From contig NZ_JBBPBZ010000002.1 of assembly GCF_038070105.1 (NCBI RefSeq), positions 2,834,501 to 2,898,500 on the forward strand: a stretch of DNA of 64,000 nucleotides, in the 5' to 3' direction. The translations under genes were made by a program, and so were the position numbers. Origin of the DNA: Methylocystis sp. IM3. GTDB lineage: Bacteria > Pseudomonadota > Alphaproteobacteria > Rhizobiales > Beijerinckiaceae. Under the pieces are notes generated by a model that had not been told where the DNA came from, did not search any database, and was given only the letters and a program-made list of their open reading frames with translations. Below, in pieces: positions 1 through 8,763 of the stretch (positions within the stretch are counted from its first letter, which is position 1; each line of letters begins with the position of its first letter).

Positions 1-1457
1 GTCTCGGCTTCGACGACGCCGCCCAGCGCCGGCCCCTGTCGGAATTCTCGGGCGGCTGGCGCATGCGCGTCGCGCTGGCGGCGGTGCTCTTCTCCCAGCC
101 CGATTTGCTGCTGCTCGACGAGCCGACGAACTATCTCGACCTCGAGGGCACTCTGTGGCTCGTGGATTATCTCGCGCGCTACCCCGCGAGCGTGCTGGTC
201 ATCAGCCACGATCGCGATCTGCTCGACGCCGTCGCGACGCATATTCTGCATCTCGAGCGCGGCAAGCTCGCCCTCTACAAGGGCGACTATTCATCCTTCG
301 AGAAACAGCGGCGCGAGGCGCAACTCATCGCCGCCAAGGGCGCGCGGAAACAGGAGGAGCGGCGCAAGCATCTCCAGGATTTCGTCGATCGTTTCCGCGC
401 CAAGGCCACCAAGGCGCGGCAGGCGCAGTCGCGCCTCAAGATGCTCGAGAAGATGGAGCCCGTCGCCGCCATCGTCGACGACAGCGTCCTTCCCATCCAC
501 CTGCCCTCGCCCGAAAAGCCGCTCTCACCGCCGATCGTGGCGCTGGAGCGGGTTTCCGTCGGCTATGGCGCGCGCGTCGTGCTCTCGCGCCTGACGCTGT
601 CGCTCTCCAACGACGACCGCATCGGCCTTCTCGGCGCCAATGGCAATGGCAAATCCACCTTCGCCAAATTGCTCGGCGGACGGCTTTCGCCGATGGACGG
701 CCGAACGGTCCGCGCCGCGAAGCTCGAAGCCGGCTTCTTCGCGCAGCACCAGATCGACGATCTCAACGAAGAGGACACGCCCTATCTCGTCTTCTCGCGG
801 CTGATGCCGGACGCGCCGGAGGCGCGCGTGCGGTCGCGGGCGGCGCAGACCGGATTTTCCGGCGCGCGCGCGGACACCAAGGTCGCGCATCTCTCGGGCG
901 GCGAGAAGGCGCGCCTCCTTCTCGGGGTCGCCTCCTTCAACGCCCCCCATTTGCTGATTCTGGACGAGCCCACCAACCATCTGGACATCGACAGCCGCGC
1001 CGCCCTGATCGAGGCGATCAATGAATATGAGGGCGCGGTGGTGCTGGTGTCGCATGATCGCTATCTGCTCGAAGCCTGCGCCGACCGGCTCTGGCTCGTG
1101 GACGAAGGGACCGTGCGTCCCTTCGACGGCGACATGGATGATTATGCGCGCCTCGTTCTGTCGAAGACCAAGGGCGAGGAGCCCAAGCGCGAAGCGGTCC
1201 CCGCATCGTCCTCCGCCGCGCCGAAGCGCCGGGACGCCGGACAGATGAGGCGCAAGCTCGCGGCCGCGGAGGAGAAGGTCGAAAAATTCGCCGGCCTCCT
1301 GGCTCGCGTGGACGAGGCGCTTGCGGCCCCCGACGCCTTCACGCGCAACCCCCAGGAGGCGGCGAAGCTCGCGGCGCAGCGCGAGGAGCTCGCCCGCGCG
1401 CTCGCCAGCGCGGAAGAGCAATGGCTGGAGCTGGCCAGCGACGCGGAGTCGGCCTGA
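1..1457 (+). CDS. ABC-F family ATPase (YheS/Uup-like), 5'-truncated by window edge
   Basis: Cytosolic duplicated ATPase of the ABC-F family, whose members act on ribosomes rather than in transport. The reading frame is open from base 3, so the gene starts before the window and the first Walker A is missing. Visible in order: ABC signature of domain 1 (SEFSGGWRMRVAL), Walker B with DEPTNYLDL, the charged inter-domain linker (about residues 90-150 of the visible part), second Walker A GANGNGKST, second signature LSGGEKARL, Walker B ILDEPTNHLD, and a C-terminal charged coiled coil. No membrane segments are present. The exact subfamily (YheS, Uup or EttA) is not decided, although the C-terminal coiled coil fits YheS/Uup better than EttA. 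Confidence 0.9.
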   Translation, partial: LGFDDAAQRRPLSEFSGGWRMRVALAAVLFSQPDLLLLDEPTNYLDLEGTLWLVDYLARYPASVLVISHDRDLLDAVATHILHLERGKLALYKGDYSSFEKQRREAQLIAAKGARKQEERRKHLQDFVDRFRAKATKARQAQSRLKMLEKMEPVAAIVDDSVLPIHLPSPEKPLSPPIVALERVSVGYGARVVLSRLTLSLSNDDRIGLLGANGNGKSTFAKLLGGRLSPMDGRTVRAAKLEAGFFAQHQIDDLNEEDTPYLVFSRLMPDAPEARVRSRAAQTGFSGARADTKVAHLSGGEKARLLLGVASFNAPHLLILDEPTNHLDIDSRAALIEAINEYEGAVVLVSHDRYLLEACADRLWLVDEGTVRPFDGDMDDYARLVLSKTKGEEPKREAVPASSSAAPKRRDAGQMRRKLAAAEEKVEKFAGLLARVDEALAAPDAFTRNPQEAAKLAAQREELARALASAEEQWLELASDAESA

Positions 1458-1520
1458 AGCGGCCGCCCGGACTGGAGGGGGCGAGTCGCAACCGCATGGC
1501 TTCCGCGCGGCGGCGGCCGT

Positions 1521-1802
1521 TCACCCCTGCAAATGGGCAAACTCTGGATGCTGCTTCAGGAAAGCCGCAACGAAGGAGCAGCTCGCCCTTATCTTGAGCC
1601 CCTGCTCCTGCGCCGAGCGCAGCGCGCCCCCCACAAGCTGCGAGGCAATGCCTCGGCCCTGTAGCGCGGGGGGCGTTTCGGTGTGGGTGAAATCCATTAC
1701 CCCATCGCGCAGAACATAGTCTGCGATCGCCAGCTCGCCGTCGACCAACAGTTCGAAGCGGCTCTTTTGAGGGTTGTGGCGCACCGCGCTTTCCCGATCC
1801 AT
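1521..1802 (-). CDS. small GNAT-like N-acetyltransferase (YidJ/Gcn5-type)
   Basis: Protein of 93 residues resembling the short GNAT proteins of the YidJ type (COG2388). The acetyl-CoA pyrophosphate loop appears as ALQGRGIASQLV, preceded by the DFTHTETPP strand-turn typical of this subgroup. I place the start at the ATG at 1802 because AGGAG lies about 8 bases upstream; a further upstream ATG would add 17 unconserved residues. The substrate is unknown. It converges with the upstream ABC-F gene and is followed on the other side by a co-directional gene. Family call is firm; function is only acetyltransferase by fold. Confidence 0.8.
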   Translation of the reverse strand: MDRESAVRHNPQKSRFELLVDGELAIADYVLRDGVMDFTHTETPPALQGRGIASQLVGGALRSAQEQGLKIRASCSFVAAFLKQHPEFAHLQG

Positions 1803-1867
1803 CCTGTTCTCCTGGTTACGCCCCCAACTGGCGCCGGGCATCCCCAAGGCCAAGGGGCCGCCGGCCC

Positions 1868-2563
1868 CTATTTCAGGAAGACGTAGATATCGACATCCAC
1901 TTCGGCGTCGTCGCCTTTGAAATCGTTCAGATACTCCTCGATGATGAGGTCCTTGGTGTCGAGCCCCTTCTCGTCGAGATAGGCGGCGATCGCCTCATAA
2001 GTGGCGTCGATCTCGTCATAGGCGCCGCGATGCTGGAATTTCATCGCCTTGCCCGAGGGCGATGAGCCGATCTCCACCCCGTCGGCGAGCTTGGGCTTGC
2101 CTTCGGGCGCGGCGCCGAGCGGAGCCATGGCCTCGAAGGTGAAGCCCGTATCGTCCGTCTTGGTGAAGACGGCGATGGTCCGGCCATTGACCGTGAGGCC
2201 CGCCTTTGCGACGGCGGCGTTGAGCTTCCGGATCGCCTCGGAAAGCGTCTTGGCGGCGCCCTCCCATTTGCCCTGGCCCTTCAGGATCGCCGCCGGCCGG
2301 GCGTCGACCGTGACCGTCTCGCTCGCGACCGCGGGCGCGGCGTCGGGCGTCGCGGGCTTCGCGGCCTCGTCCTGCGCCTGCGGCGAAGCGGCCTCGGGCT
2401 TTACGGCCGGCGTCGCGGCGGCCGGTTTCTCCGCCCCTTCCTCGGGAACGGCGGCGAAGCGGCGCTCGGCGAAGATCGCCGCCGCCGCGACCAGCAGCGT
2501 GAAAATCGCCAGCGGCCGCCAATGCGTCCGCAAGCTGTCGATCAGACCGGGTTCCTCGTCCAT
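1868..2563 (-). CDS. membrane-anchored GyrI-like/AraC effector-binding-domain protein
   Basis: Protein of 231 residues. It has one hydrophobic segment near the N-terminus (about residues 16-32), then an Ala/Pro/Glu-rich linker (about 35-90), then a domain resembling the GyrI-like / bacterial effector-binding fold (about 95-231), including the family-typical [26 protein letters not shown] stretch and the C-terminal acidic strand ending VDIYVFLK. In this fold the domain binds small molecules or protein partners; here it would lie in the periplasm, tethered to the inner membrane. There is no DNA-binding domain. It is transcribed divergently from dapF across a 180-base region that contains a short tandem repeat. 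Ligand unknown. Confidence 0.75.
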   Translation of the reverse strand: MDEEPGLIDSLRTHWRPLAIFTLLVAAAAIFAERRFAAVPEEGAEKPAAATPAVKPEAASPQAQDEAAKPATPDAAPAVASETVTVDARPAAILKGQGKWEGAAKTLSEAIRKLNAAVAKAGLTVNGRTIAVFTKTDDTGFTFEAMAPLGAAPEGKPKLADGVEIGSSPSGKAMKFQHRGAYDEIDATYEAIAAYLDEKGLDTKDLIIEEYLNDFKGDDAEVDVDIYVFLK

Positions 2564-2650
2564 GCCTCGATGCGTCCTTCCGCGTCTCAAGCGAATCGCC
2601 TGCCTTCCTGGCGTCAAAATGCGACAGAGGTAAGGGCGTGGCAAAGCCGG

Positions 2651-2695
2651 CGCATCGAAGTAGCCCGCATCCAAGTAGCCCGCATCGAAGTAGCC
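2651..2695. repeat. three tandem copies of a 15-bp repeat upstream of dapF
   Basis: Three contiguous 15-base units (cgcatcgaagtagcc) at 2651-2665, 2666-2680 and 2681-2695; the middle copy differs by one base (c for g). They lie in the divergent region between the GyrI-like gene and dapF, roughly 50-90 bases ahead of the dapF start and just upstream of a TATATA stretch at 2714-2719 that could serve as a -10. A regulatory role is inference; a replication-slippage repeat is equally possible. Confidence 0.8.
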
Positions 2696-2743
2696 CTTGG
2701 GCGGCGCAGTCTCTATATACGGGTCGCCGCCTGGAAGGATCGA

Positions 2744-3604
2744 ATGCCGCATCCGCTCGACAATCGCCCCATCCTGCGCATGAATGGCGCGGGCAATGAA
2801 ATTCTGGTGCTCGACCTGCGCGGGCTCGACCATGTGCTCGCGCCCCAGGAGGCGCGCGCCATCGCCGCAGCGCCGGGCCTGCGCTTCGACCAGCTCATGG
2901 CGCTGCACGATCCGCGCGCGCCGGGCGACGACGCCTTCATGCGCATCTACAATGTCGACGGCTCGCTCTCCGGCGCCTGCGGCAATGGAACGCGCTGCGT
3001 CGCCTATGCTCTGGCGCGCGAGGGGAAGGAACGGCTGGCGCTCGCCACCGACGCCGGCCGGATCGAGACGCGGCGCGAGGGCGAGACCGTTTTCACCGTC
3101 GACATGGGCGAGCCCCGGCTCGACTGGCGCGAAATTCCGCTGGCGCGCGCGGCCGACACGCGCGCCGTGGCGCTGGAGCCCCCCGTTCCGGGCGCGCCCT
3201 CGCAATTTTCCGCGGTCAGCATGGGCAATCCGCATGCGGTGTTCTTCGTGCCGGATGCGCGCGCCGTCTCGCTCGAAACGCTGGGCCCGGCGCTTGAAAC
3301 CCATCCGATCTTTCCCGAGCGCGCCAATATCTCCTTCGCGCAGATCGTCGCCCCAGACGACATTTTGCTGCGCGTCTGGGAGCGAGGCACGGGCGCGACC
3401 AAGGCCTGCGGCTCCGCGGCCTGCGCCACGCTCGTCGCCGCCGCGCGCGCCGGATCGAGCGCAAGGCGCGCGCGGCTGCGCCTGCCGGGCGGGGATCTCC
3501 ATGTCGAATGGCGCGCGGATAACCACGTGATGATGACAGGCCCCGTGGAATTCGAATTCGAGGCGCGGCTGACGACCGCCCTTTTCGAGGGGACGGCAGC
3601 GTGA
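2744..3604 (+). CDS. dapF: diaminopimelate epimerase
   Basis: Converts LL-diaminopimelate to meso-diaminopimelate for lysine and peptidoglycan synthesis in the cytosol. The product is 286 residues, the usual size. Both catalytic cysteines are present: Cys79 in GACGNGTRC and Cys222 in [10 protein letters not shown]. Other family markers are MNGAGNEI near the N-terminus and the [10 protein letters not shown] strand. The ATG at 2744 is preceded by GGAAGGA at good spacing; an open frame extends upstream but without homology. The stop overlaps the next gene by 4 bases (GTGA), so translation of dapF and mtaB is probably coupled. Confidence 0.96.
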   Translation: MPHPLDNRPILRMNGAGNEILVLDLRGLDHVLAPQEARAIAAAPGLRFDQLMALHDPRAPGDDAFMRIYNVDGSLSGACGNGTRCVAYALAREGKERLALATDAGRIETRREGETVFTVDMGEPRLDWREIPLARAADTRAVALEPPVPGAPSQFSAVSMGNPHAVFFVPDARAVSLETLGPALETHPIFPERANISFAQIVAPDDILLRVWERGTGATKACGSAACATLVAAARAGSSARRARLRLPGGDLHVEWRADNHVMMTGPVEFEFEARLTTALFEGTAA

Positions 3605-4764
3605 GCGCCCCGGCGCGACAGGGGAAGACGATTACCTTCGGCTGCCGGCTGAACATGGTGGATTCCGAAGAGCTGGCGCGCCAGCACGCGGGCGCGCCCG
3701 ACACATTCGTCGTCAACACCTGCGCCGTCACCAGCGAGGCGACGCGACAGGCGCGGCAAGCCATCCGCCGCCTGCATCGCGACAGGCCAGAGGCGCGGAT
3801 CGTCGTCGCCGGCTGCGCGGCGCGCATCGATCCCGAAAGCTTCGCGGCCATGCCGGGCGTCGCCGAGGTCGTCGCCGAGCAGCCGGAAAACCGCGCGGCG
3901 GCCGCGGAGGAAGGCACGCGCGGCTTCCTCGCCGTACAGAATGGCTGCGATCACAGTTGCACCTTCTGCATCATTCCGGCCGGGCGTGGGGCCGCGCGAT
4001 CGGTGTCGCCGCAGGAGGCGGTGGCGCAGGCGCGCGCGCTCGTCGAGAGGGGCAAGCAGGAGATCGTGCTCACCGGCGTCGACCTCACGAGCTACGACGC
4101 CGGTGGCCTGAAGCTCGGCGGACTCGTGCGCCGCCTGCTGCGCGAGGTGAAGGACCTCGCCCGACTGCGCCTCTCCTCCATCGACTGCATCGAGGTCGAC
4201 GACGATCTCCTCGCCGCGCTCGAGGAGGAAGAGCGCCTGTGCCCGCACCTGCATCTCTCGCTTCAGTCCGGCGACGATCTCATCCTCAAGCGCATGAAGC
4301 GGCGCCATTCGCGCGCCGACGCCATCCGCTTTTGTGACGACATGCGCGCCGCCCGGCCCGACATCGTCTTCGGCGCCGACTTCATCGCGGGCTTTCCGAC
4401 GGAGACGGAAGAAATGTTCGCCGGGACGCTGGCGCTCGTCGCCGACTGCGGCCTCACGCATCTCCATGTCTTCCCCTTCTCGCCGCGACCCGGCACGCCG
4501 GCGGCGCGCATGCCGCAGGTCGCGCGCGACGTCGCCAGGGCGCGAGCGGCGCGGCTGCGGGAAGCAGGCGAACAGGCGCTCATGCGCCATCTCGAGGCGC
4601 AGCGGGGAAAGACCCTGCGCCTGCTCGTCGAACGCGGCGGCATGGCGCGCGCGGCGGATTTCACGCTGGCGCGCACGCCGGGCCTCGACCCCGGCCGCAT
4701 GATAGATGCGCGCGTGACGGCGCACGACGGACGCGCGCTCGAGGTCGACCTCGATCCCGCCTGA
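3601..4764 (+). CDS. mtaB: tRNA (t6A37) 2-methylthiotransferase MtaB
   Basis: Radical-SAM methylthiotransferase that adds a 2-methylthio group to t6A at position 37 of ANN-decoding tRNAs. Three N-terminal cysteines for the auxiliary cluster are visible (Cys15, Cys41, Cys72), and the radical-SAM cluster is Cys116-x3-Cys120-x2-Cys123. Other markers are [17 protein letters not shown] and the GFPTET motif. The protein is 387 residues and ends in a short TRAM-like tail. The GTG start overlaps the dapF stop. In many Hyphomicrobiales ftsY follows in this operon; here a convergent PRC-barrel gene follows instead. Confidence 0.94.
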   Translation: MSAPARQGKTITFGCRLNMVDSEELARQHAGAPDTFVVNTCAVTSEATRQARQAIRRLHRDRPEARIVVAGCAARIDPESFAAMPGVAEVVAEQPENRAAAAEEGTRGFLAVQNGCDHSCTFCIIPAGRGAARSVSPQEAVAQARALVERGKQEIVLTGVDLTSYDAGGLKLGGLVRRLLREVKDLARLRLSSIDCIEVDDDLLAALEEEERLCPHLHLSLQSGDDLILKRMKRRHSRADAIRFCDDMRAARPDIVFGADFIAGFPTETEEMFAGTLALVADCGLTHLHVFPFSPRPGTPAARMPQVARDVARARAARLREAGEQALMRHLEAQRGKTLRLLVERGGMARAADFTLARTPGLDPGRMIDARVTAHDGRALEVDLDPA

Positions 4765-4845
4765 AACCCTCCAAAGGCAGGCCGAGCGCGGCAGAATCCT
4801 TCGAGGCAGCCGCTGGCCGCTTGTGCGTCTTCAATGCGCCGGAAC

Positions 4846-4874
4846 AAGAAAAAACGAGCGCGTCAAAGACGCGC
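4846..4874 (-). terminator. intrinsic terminator for the PRC-barrel gene
   Basis: A perfect 7-bp stem (GCGCGTC / GACGCGC, 4858-4864 with 4868-4874) and 3-base loop is followed, on the minus strand, by a run of six T (the A run at 4849-4854). It lies 55 bases beyond the stop of the minus-strand PRC-barrel gene. A second GC stem (GGCCGCC / GGCGGCC, 4893-4910) sits between the two but lacks a T run. Confidence 0.8.
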
Positions 4875-4929
4875 AACCCACGTACAAGACAAGGCCGCCC
4901 CGCGGCGGCCCTGCCCATGTGTCGTTTGC

Positions 4930-5361
4930 TCAGAACCCGGCGGTCTGGTCGGTTCCACGGCCTGACTGTGCGCTCGCGGAGGAGCCCATGGAGCCGGCGC
5001 CGCTCTCTTCCCAATAGGGACGCGAGCCGAAATGCTGATGAAGACGCTCTTCCCAATTGCGATCCGACCAGCTCTGATCCGTGTATTCCGGCGCATTCTT
5101 GAGCTGGTCCTCGGTGACGCTCGTCACATATCCGCCGAGGTTCGTGTCGTATTTGAAAGCCTTCCACGGCAGCGGATGCTCACCCTCGCCGATGCCGAGG
5201 AAGCCGCCGAACGTCATGATCGCATAGCGGATGACGCCCGAGACCTTGTCGATCATCAGGTGGTCGATCTGACCGATCTTGTTGCCGGAAGGATCATAAA
5301 CGGCCGTGCCTTCGACGTTCTCGCTGGAGATCAGATTGCCGCCTTGCATCGCCGTTCCCAT
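4930..5361 (-). CDS. PRC-barrel domain protein
   Basis: Protein of 143 residues. The PRC-barrel fold spans roughly residues 8-90: VEGTAVYDPSGNKIGQIDH, then DKVSGVIRYAIMTFGGFLGIGE and HPLPWKAFKYD, all typical of the PRC/YlmC-like domains found in soil alphaproteobacteria. The C-terminal 50 residues are polar, Ser/Gly/Gln-rich and probably disordered. The ATG is preceded by GGAGG at 6-base spacing. No signal peptide is seen, so it is likely cytosolic. These stand-alone PRC proteins are often stress-induced, but no specific function is established for this one. Confidence 0.85.
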   Translation of the reverse strand: MGTAMQGGNLISSENVEGTAVYDPSGNKIGQIDHLMIDKVSGVIRYAIMTFGGFLGIGEGEHPLPWKAFKYDTNLGGYVTSVTEDQLKNAPEYTDQSWSDRNWEERLHQHFGSRPYWEESGAGSMGSSASAQSGRGTDQTAGF

Positions 5362-5573
5362 CGTCGCCTCCTCGAAGCCGCTTGTGAACCTTTTTTGAGG
5401 TCCGCTGAGCCCAGTGAACCTGTCGTCGCCTTCGAATGTTCCCCGCGCAGACGGCGAAGGGCTGAAGGTTTCGCCCAGATCCGGCGGAAAAGGCGTAGAA
5501 AAGCCGAAGCTTTCGCCCCGCGGCGAAACAGGCTAATCAAGTGGCGCGCAGCCGCCCCCGCAGGAAGGAATCC

Positions 5574-6281
5574 ATGGACTTGCAACTCACCATCGGCTGG
5601 GAAGTCCTCGAGATCATCTGGATCAATATTCTGCTCTCCGGCGACAACGCGATCCTCATCGCGCTCGCCTGCCGCAGCCTGCCCGTCAAGCAGCGGCGAT
5701 GGGGCGTGTTTCTGGGCGCGCTCGGCGGCGTCGTCCTGCGCGTGATCTTCACGCTGCTCGTCGTGCAGATGATGAGCATTCCCTATCTGAAAGCGTTCGG
5801 CTCGCTGCTCCTGCTCTTCGTCGCGGTGAAGCTGCTCATCGACGAGACGGAACATTCGGACGTAAAGGCCAAACCCGATCTCATTGGCGCGGTGACGTCG
5901 ATCATCATGGCGGACGCCGTCATGTCGCTCGACAATGTGCTCGCCATCGCGGCCGCGGCGCGCGGCTCCACCCATCTCATCGTCTTCGGCCTCGCGCTCT
6001 CCGTTCCGATCGTCATGTTCGGCGCCGGCTTCCTGCTGAAGGTTCTCGAGCGTTTCCCGGCGCTGGTCTGGGCGGGAGCGGGCCTGCTGGGCTGGGTCGC
6101 CGGCGACATGGCCGCGACCGACCCGGCGCTTCTCGAAAGACTGCAAGGGTTCGATCATGCCTCGCTCGAACGCGCCCTATGCATCGGCGGCGCGGTCATC
6201 GTGCTCGCCCTGGCCTTTCTGATACAGGCCTATCGCCAGTGGCGGGACGATCAGCGCGACGGGGAAAAGCGTCGCAGCTAG
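5574..6281 (+). CDS. TerC/YjbE-family integral membrane protein (probable metal exporter)
   Basis: Protein of 235 residues with about seven hydrophobic segments. The TerC-family signatures are both present: NILLSGDNAILIALA (about residues 15-30) and MADAVMSLDNVLAIAAAA (about 110-128), whose acidic/Asn residues are conserved across TerC, Alx and YjbE proteins. Characterised relatives export manganese or assist metalation of secreted proteins; that is family knowledge, not shown here. The ATG at 5574 has AGGAAGGA upstream. The 212-base leader does not show a convincing yybP-ykoY riboswitch, which often precedes such genes. Confidence 0.88.
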   Translation: MDLQLTIGWEVLEIIWINILLSGDNAILIALACRSLPVKQRRWGVFLGALGGVVLRVIFTLLVVQMMSIPYLKAFGSLLLLFVAVKLLIDETEHSDVKAKPDLIGAVTSIIMADAVMSLDNVLAIAAAARGSTHLIVFGLALSVPIVMFGAGFLLKVLERFPALVWAGAGLLGWVAGDMAATDPALLERLQGFDHASLERALCIGGAVIVLALAFLIQAYRQWRDDQRDGEKRRS

Positions 6282-6421
6282 AGATTCGAACGACCGTCCG
6301 CCGTCGCTGCTTCAAGAAGCGCACGCCTCGGTTCGTTCGCGATGAGGTCGCCCAGGTTGCCGGGGCTTGGCCCCTCTGCTAATTTCTTTCCCTGAATCTC
6401 AATAGAAAGCGGGCAGACAAG

Positions 6422-7240
6422 TTGTCATTCTTCAGTCTTCGCAAGTTGATCGGTCAGGGCCAGGCTCAGGGCGTTCCGACTTTTACCGCCCACAACATTC
6501 GTCTCGACGACGGCAGCTTCACCAAGCCCGACGTCCCGCCGATGGATGAGCTCCCGTGGTTTCTTGCGGCGCGCCGTCTCCTGACCACGGTCTTCCCGGC
6601 TGACAGGGGAAGCGTTCGCATCGCCGATCTGGGCTGTCTGGAGGGTGGATATTCGGTCGAATTCGCGAGGCTGGGCTTTTCGGTCACGGGGCTGGAAGTC
6701 AGGGAATCGAATTTCGCCGCCTGCGAATCCGTCAGGTCGAAAACGAACCTGCCGAATCTGACCTTCGTGAAGGACAACGCCTGGAATTTGCCCAAATACG
6801 GGACGTTCGACGGCGTGTTCTGCTGCGGCCTGCTGTATCATCTCGACCAACCGCGCAAGTTCATCGAGATGGTCTCGTCCGTGACCAGCAAGATCGCAAT
6901 CTTCCAGACCCATTTCGCCGCCGCTTACGATGTCGAGCATGCGACCCACAATCTGTCGCCGCTGACGACGAATGAGGGCCTGCCGGGTCGCTGGTTCGCC
7001 GAATTTACCGACAAGGACTCCTTCCGCAAGCGGGAAGATCATCGCTGGTCCTCCTGGGACAACACGCGTTCATTCTGGATTCAGAGAGAATATCTTCTCC
7101 AGACGATCCGTGACGCCGGCTTCGATCTGGTCCTCGAGCAATTCGACGGCCTCGGCGAGGAGATGGCGAAAAGCATGACGGAAGGGTATTATCACACCGA
7201 CATGCGCGGAACCTTCATCGGGATCAAGACGCAGTCCTGA
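6422..7240 (+). CDS. class I SAM-dependent methyltransferase
   Basis: Protein of 272 residues with a Rossmann-like methyltransferase core. Motif I is IADLGCLEGGYSVEFA (about residues 68-83), the acidic residue closing beta-2 is in VTGLEVRESN, and motif IV is FDGVFCCGLLYHLDQP. The C-terminal part is rich in aromatics (WSSWDNTRSFWIQ) and does not point to a known substrate class. The start is a TTG with only a weak purine stretch upstream, so the first residues are uncertain. Its codon use looks less GC-biased than its neighbours, and it has no operon partner; horizontal acquisition is possible. Confidence 0.8.
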   Translation: MSFFSLRKLIGQGQAQGVPTFTAHNIRLDDGSFTKPDVPPMDELPWFLAARRLLTTVFPADRGSVRIADLGCLEGGYSVEFARLGFSVTGLEVRESNFAACESVRSKTNLPNLTFVKDNAWNLPKYGTFDGVFCCGLLYHLDQPRKFIEMVSSVTSKIAIFQTHFAAAYDVEHATHNLSPLTTNEGLPGRWFAEFTDKDSFRKREDHRWSSWDNTRSFWIQREYLLQTIRDAGFDLVLEQFDGLGEEMAKSMTEGYYHTDMRGTFIGIKTQS

Positions 7241-7373
7241 TGGAATCAGAGCCCCGTGATTGCGAGAGGCGGAGCCGACGCAGCAATCCGGGGCCGCATC
7301 GCCAGGCGCGCGGGCGCGTCGCGGGAAAGCCCACGCCCTCCCGAGAGCAATTCCCAAAGGAGATTTCCGCCGG

Positions 7374-8216
7374 CTAGCCCCGCAGGCCCTGTTTGGCGAT
7401 CGGCTGCTGGGGATCGAGTTGCAAGGCGCGCTGGTAATTATCCACCGCCTTGGCGCGGTTTCCGCTCTTGTCATAGGCGACGCCGAGCCAGGCCCAGGCG
7501 AGCGCGTTCTTGTTGTCGACGTTCAGCGCGGCGTTGAAGTCCTCGATCGCCTTGTCATATTTGCCGAGCGCTACGAAGCTCTCGCCACGCGCCTGGTAGG
7601 GCGCAGCCGCGAAGGGGTCGCGGTCGATCGCATTGTCGAAATCGGTGACGGCGCGGGCGTTGTCGCCGCGCTTCTGATGGATCAGCCCGCGCGCGTGGAA
7701 GGCTTGCGCATTTTCAGGATTGAGGCGGATCGCCGTGTCCAGGTCCGAGAGCGCCTGATCGAGATTGCCCTGGGCGCGCAGCAGGTTGGCGCGGCCGACA
7801 TAGGCGGGGGCATGATTGGGATTGGCCTGAACCGCACGGTCGAAATCGGCGCGAGCCGCTTCGTTCTGCCCAGCCTGGCGGCTGGCGAGCGCACGATTGG
7901 TATAGGCGGCGGCGTTATTGGGATCGAGCTTCGTCGCCTGGGTAAAATCGGCGATCGCCTCCTGAAAGGAGCCGACGCGGGCATAGGCGACGCCGCGCGT
8001 GTTATAGGCCTCCGCGCTGTTCGGATTGCGCCGGATGACCTCCGAGAGGGACTCGATATTCGCCGAAGCGGATTTGGCGTCCGTGTCCGCGATCTCGGCG
8101 ATGCCCCGGCCCGGAGGACGGATGCCGCTCGCCGTCTCGCAGCCGCCGAGCGCGAGGACAGACAGCGCCGCGCCGCCGAGCGAAAGCCAGCGGCAAGCCG
8201 TAAGGCGAAAGCCCAT
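7374..8216 (-). CDS. tetratricopeptide-repeat lipoprotein
   Basis: Protein of 280 residues. It has an N-terminal lipoprotein signal with lipobox LALGGC (Cys about residue 21), then a run of roughly six TPR units from about residue 55 to 270, visible as repeated NSAEAYNTRGVAYARVG, NAAAYTNRALASRQAG and NALAWAWLGVAYDKSG patterns spaced by 34 residues. The ATG at 8216 was chosen because the upstream Met would bury the signal peptide. It is probably an outer-membrane-facing scaffold. It lies downstream of rpsU on the same strand. NlpI is a comparable TPR lipoprotein, but orthology is not claimed. Confidence 0.88.
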   Translation of the reverse strand: MGFRLTACRWLSLGGAALSVLALGGCETASGIRPPGRGIAEIADTDAKSASANIESLSEVIRRNPNSAEAYNTRGVAYARVGSFQEAIADFTQATKLDPNNAAAYTNRALASRQAGQNEAARADFDRAVQANPNHAPAYVGRANLLRAQGNLDQALSDLDTAIRLNPENAQAFHARGLIHQKRGDNARAVTDFDNAIDRDPFAAAPYQARGESFVALGKYDKAIEDFNAALNVDNKNALAWAWLGVAYDKSGNRAKAVDNYQRALQLDPQQPIAKQGLRG

Positions 8217-8310
8217 GTCTGAAACCCTCTCGTCCTTCAACGCTTCCAAACGAGCCCGTTTTTGCCGGGCCGGCTCTTAAAAAAGCGTTTACCAAACGGC
8301 AAAAAAAGCC

Positions 8311-8544
8311 TTAGCGGCCGGTAGCCTTCGCCTTCACCGGCAGCAGGCCTTCGCGCTGCAGCTTCTTACGGGCGAGCTTGCGGGCGCGGCGGACGGCCTC
8401 GGCCTTCTCGCGGGCGCGCTTCTCGGAGGGCTTTTCATAATGGCCGCGCAGCTTCATCTCGCGGAAGATGCCTTCGCGCTGCATCTTCTTCTTCAGCGCC
8501 TTCAGAGCCTGATCGACATTGTTGTCGCGAACGAGAACTTGCAC
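8311..8544 (-). CDS. rpsU: 30S ribosomal protein S21
   Basis: Protein of 77 residues that is an unmistakable bS21: [20 protein letters not shown], then [23 protein letters not shown] and a basic C-terminal tail as in alphaproteobacteria. The start is a GTG at 8544 with AGGATGG seven bases upstream; an ATG inside that ribosome-binding site is out of frame. It sits 94 bases upstream of the TPR lipoprotein gene and is divergent from the zinc operon. Confidence 0.95.
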   Translation of the reverse strand: MQVLVRDNNVDQALKALKKKMQREGIFREMKLRGHYEKPSEKRAREKAEAVRRARKLARKKLQREGLLPVKAKATGR

Positions 8545-8741
8545 GAAACCATCCTGCTTTTGTGGGGCGACCCGGCGCATCATCTGAAGCCGAGCAGTCC
8601 GAATAGGGAATAGGTCTCCGGGCGCTTGCGGAGCGCCTGACCCGTGCTCGGGGAATAGCAGAGTCGCTGCGCCCTGTCCATCCGCAAGGGGCCAAAAACG
8701 GCGGCCGGCGGCGGACAAACCGGGGCCTTGTTCTGCCCTCG

Positions 8742-8756
8742 CGTTATATTATAACG
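8742..8756. promoter_or_regulatory. Zur-type operator palindrome of the zinc-uptake operon
   Basis: Perfect 15-base palindrome CGTTATA-T-TATAACG (8742-8756). Its core GTTATA-n-TATAAC matches the published consensus of proteobacterial Zur boxes, and it directly precedes znu genes, which is the classical Zur target. The right arm contains TATAAC (8750-8755), a good -10, with TTGTTC (8728-8733) 16 bases upstream as a plausible -35, so bound repressor would cover the promoter. The operator assignment is inference from sequence and context; no zur gene is in the window. Confidence 0.8.
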
Positions 8757-8763
8757 TTTTGAC

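Noticed and set aside
3004..4725. Minus-strand open frame of 573 codons opposite dapF and mtaB.
   Set aside because: Antisense to two confidently identified enzymes, with Arg/Ala-rich low-complexity product.
5362..5573. Possible yybP-ykoY manganese riboswitch ahead of the TerC-like gene.
   Set aside because: The conserved GGGGAGUA-type elements and paired helices of the motif were not found; only ordinary GC-rich stems are present.
8250..8310. Possible intrinsic terminator between rpsU and the TPR lipoprotein gene.
   Set aside because: Only a 5-bp GCCCG/CGGGC stem with a short T tract was found; too weak to annotate.
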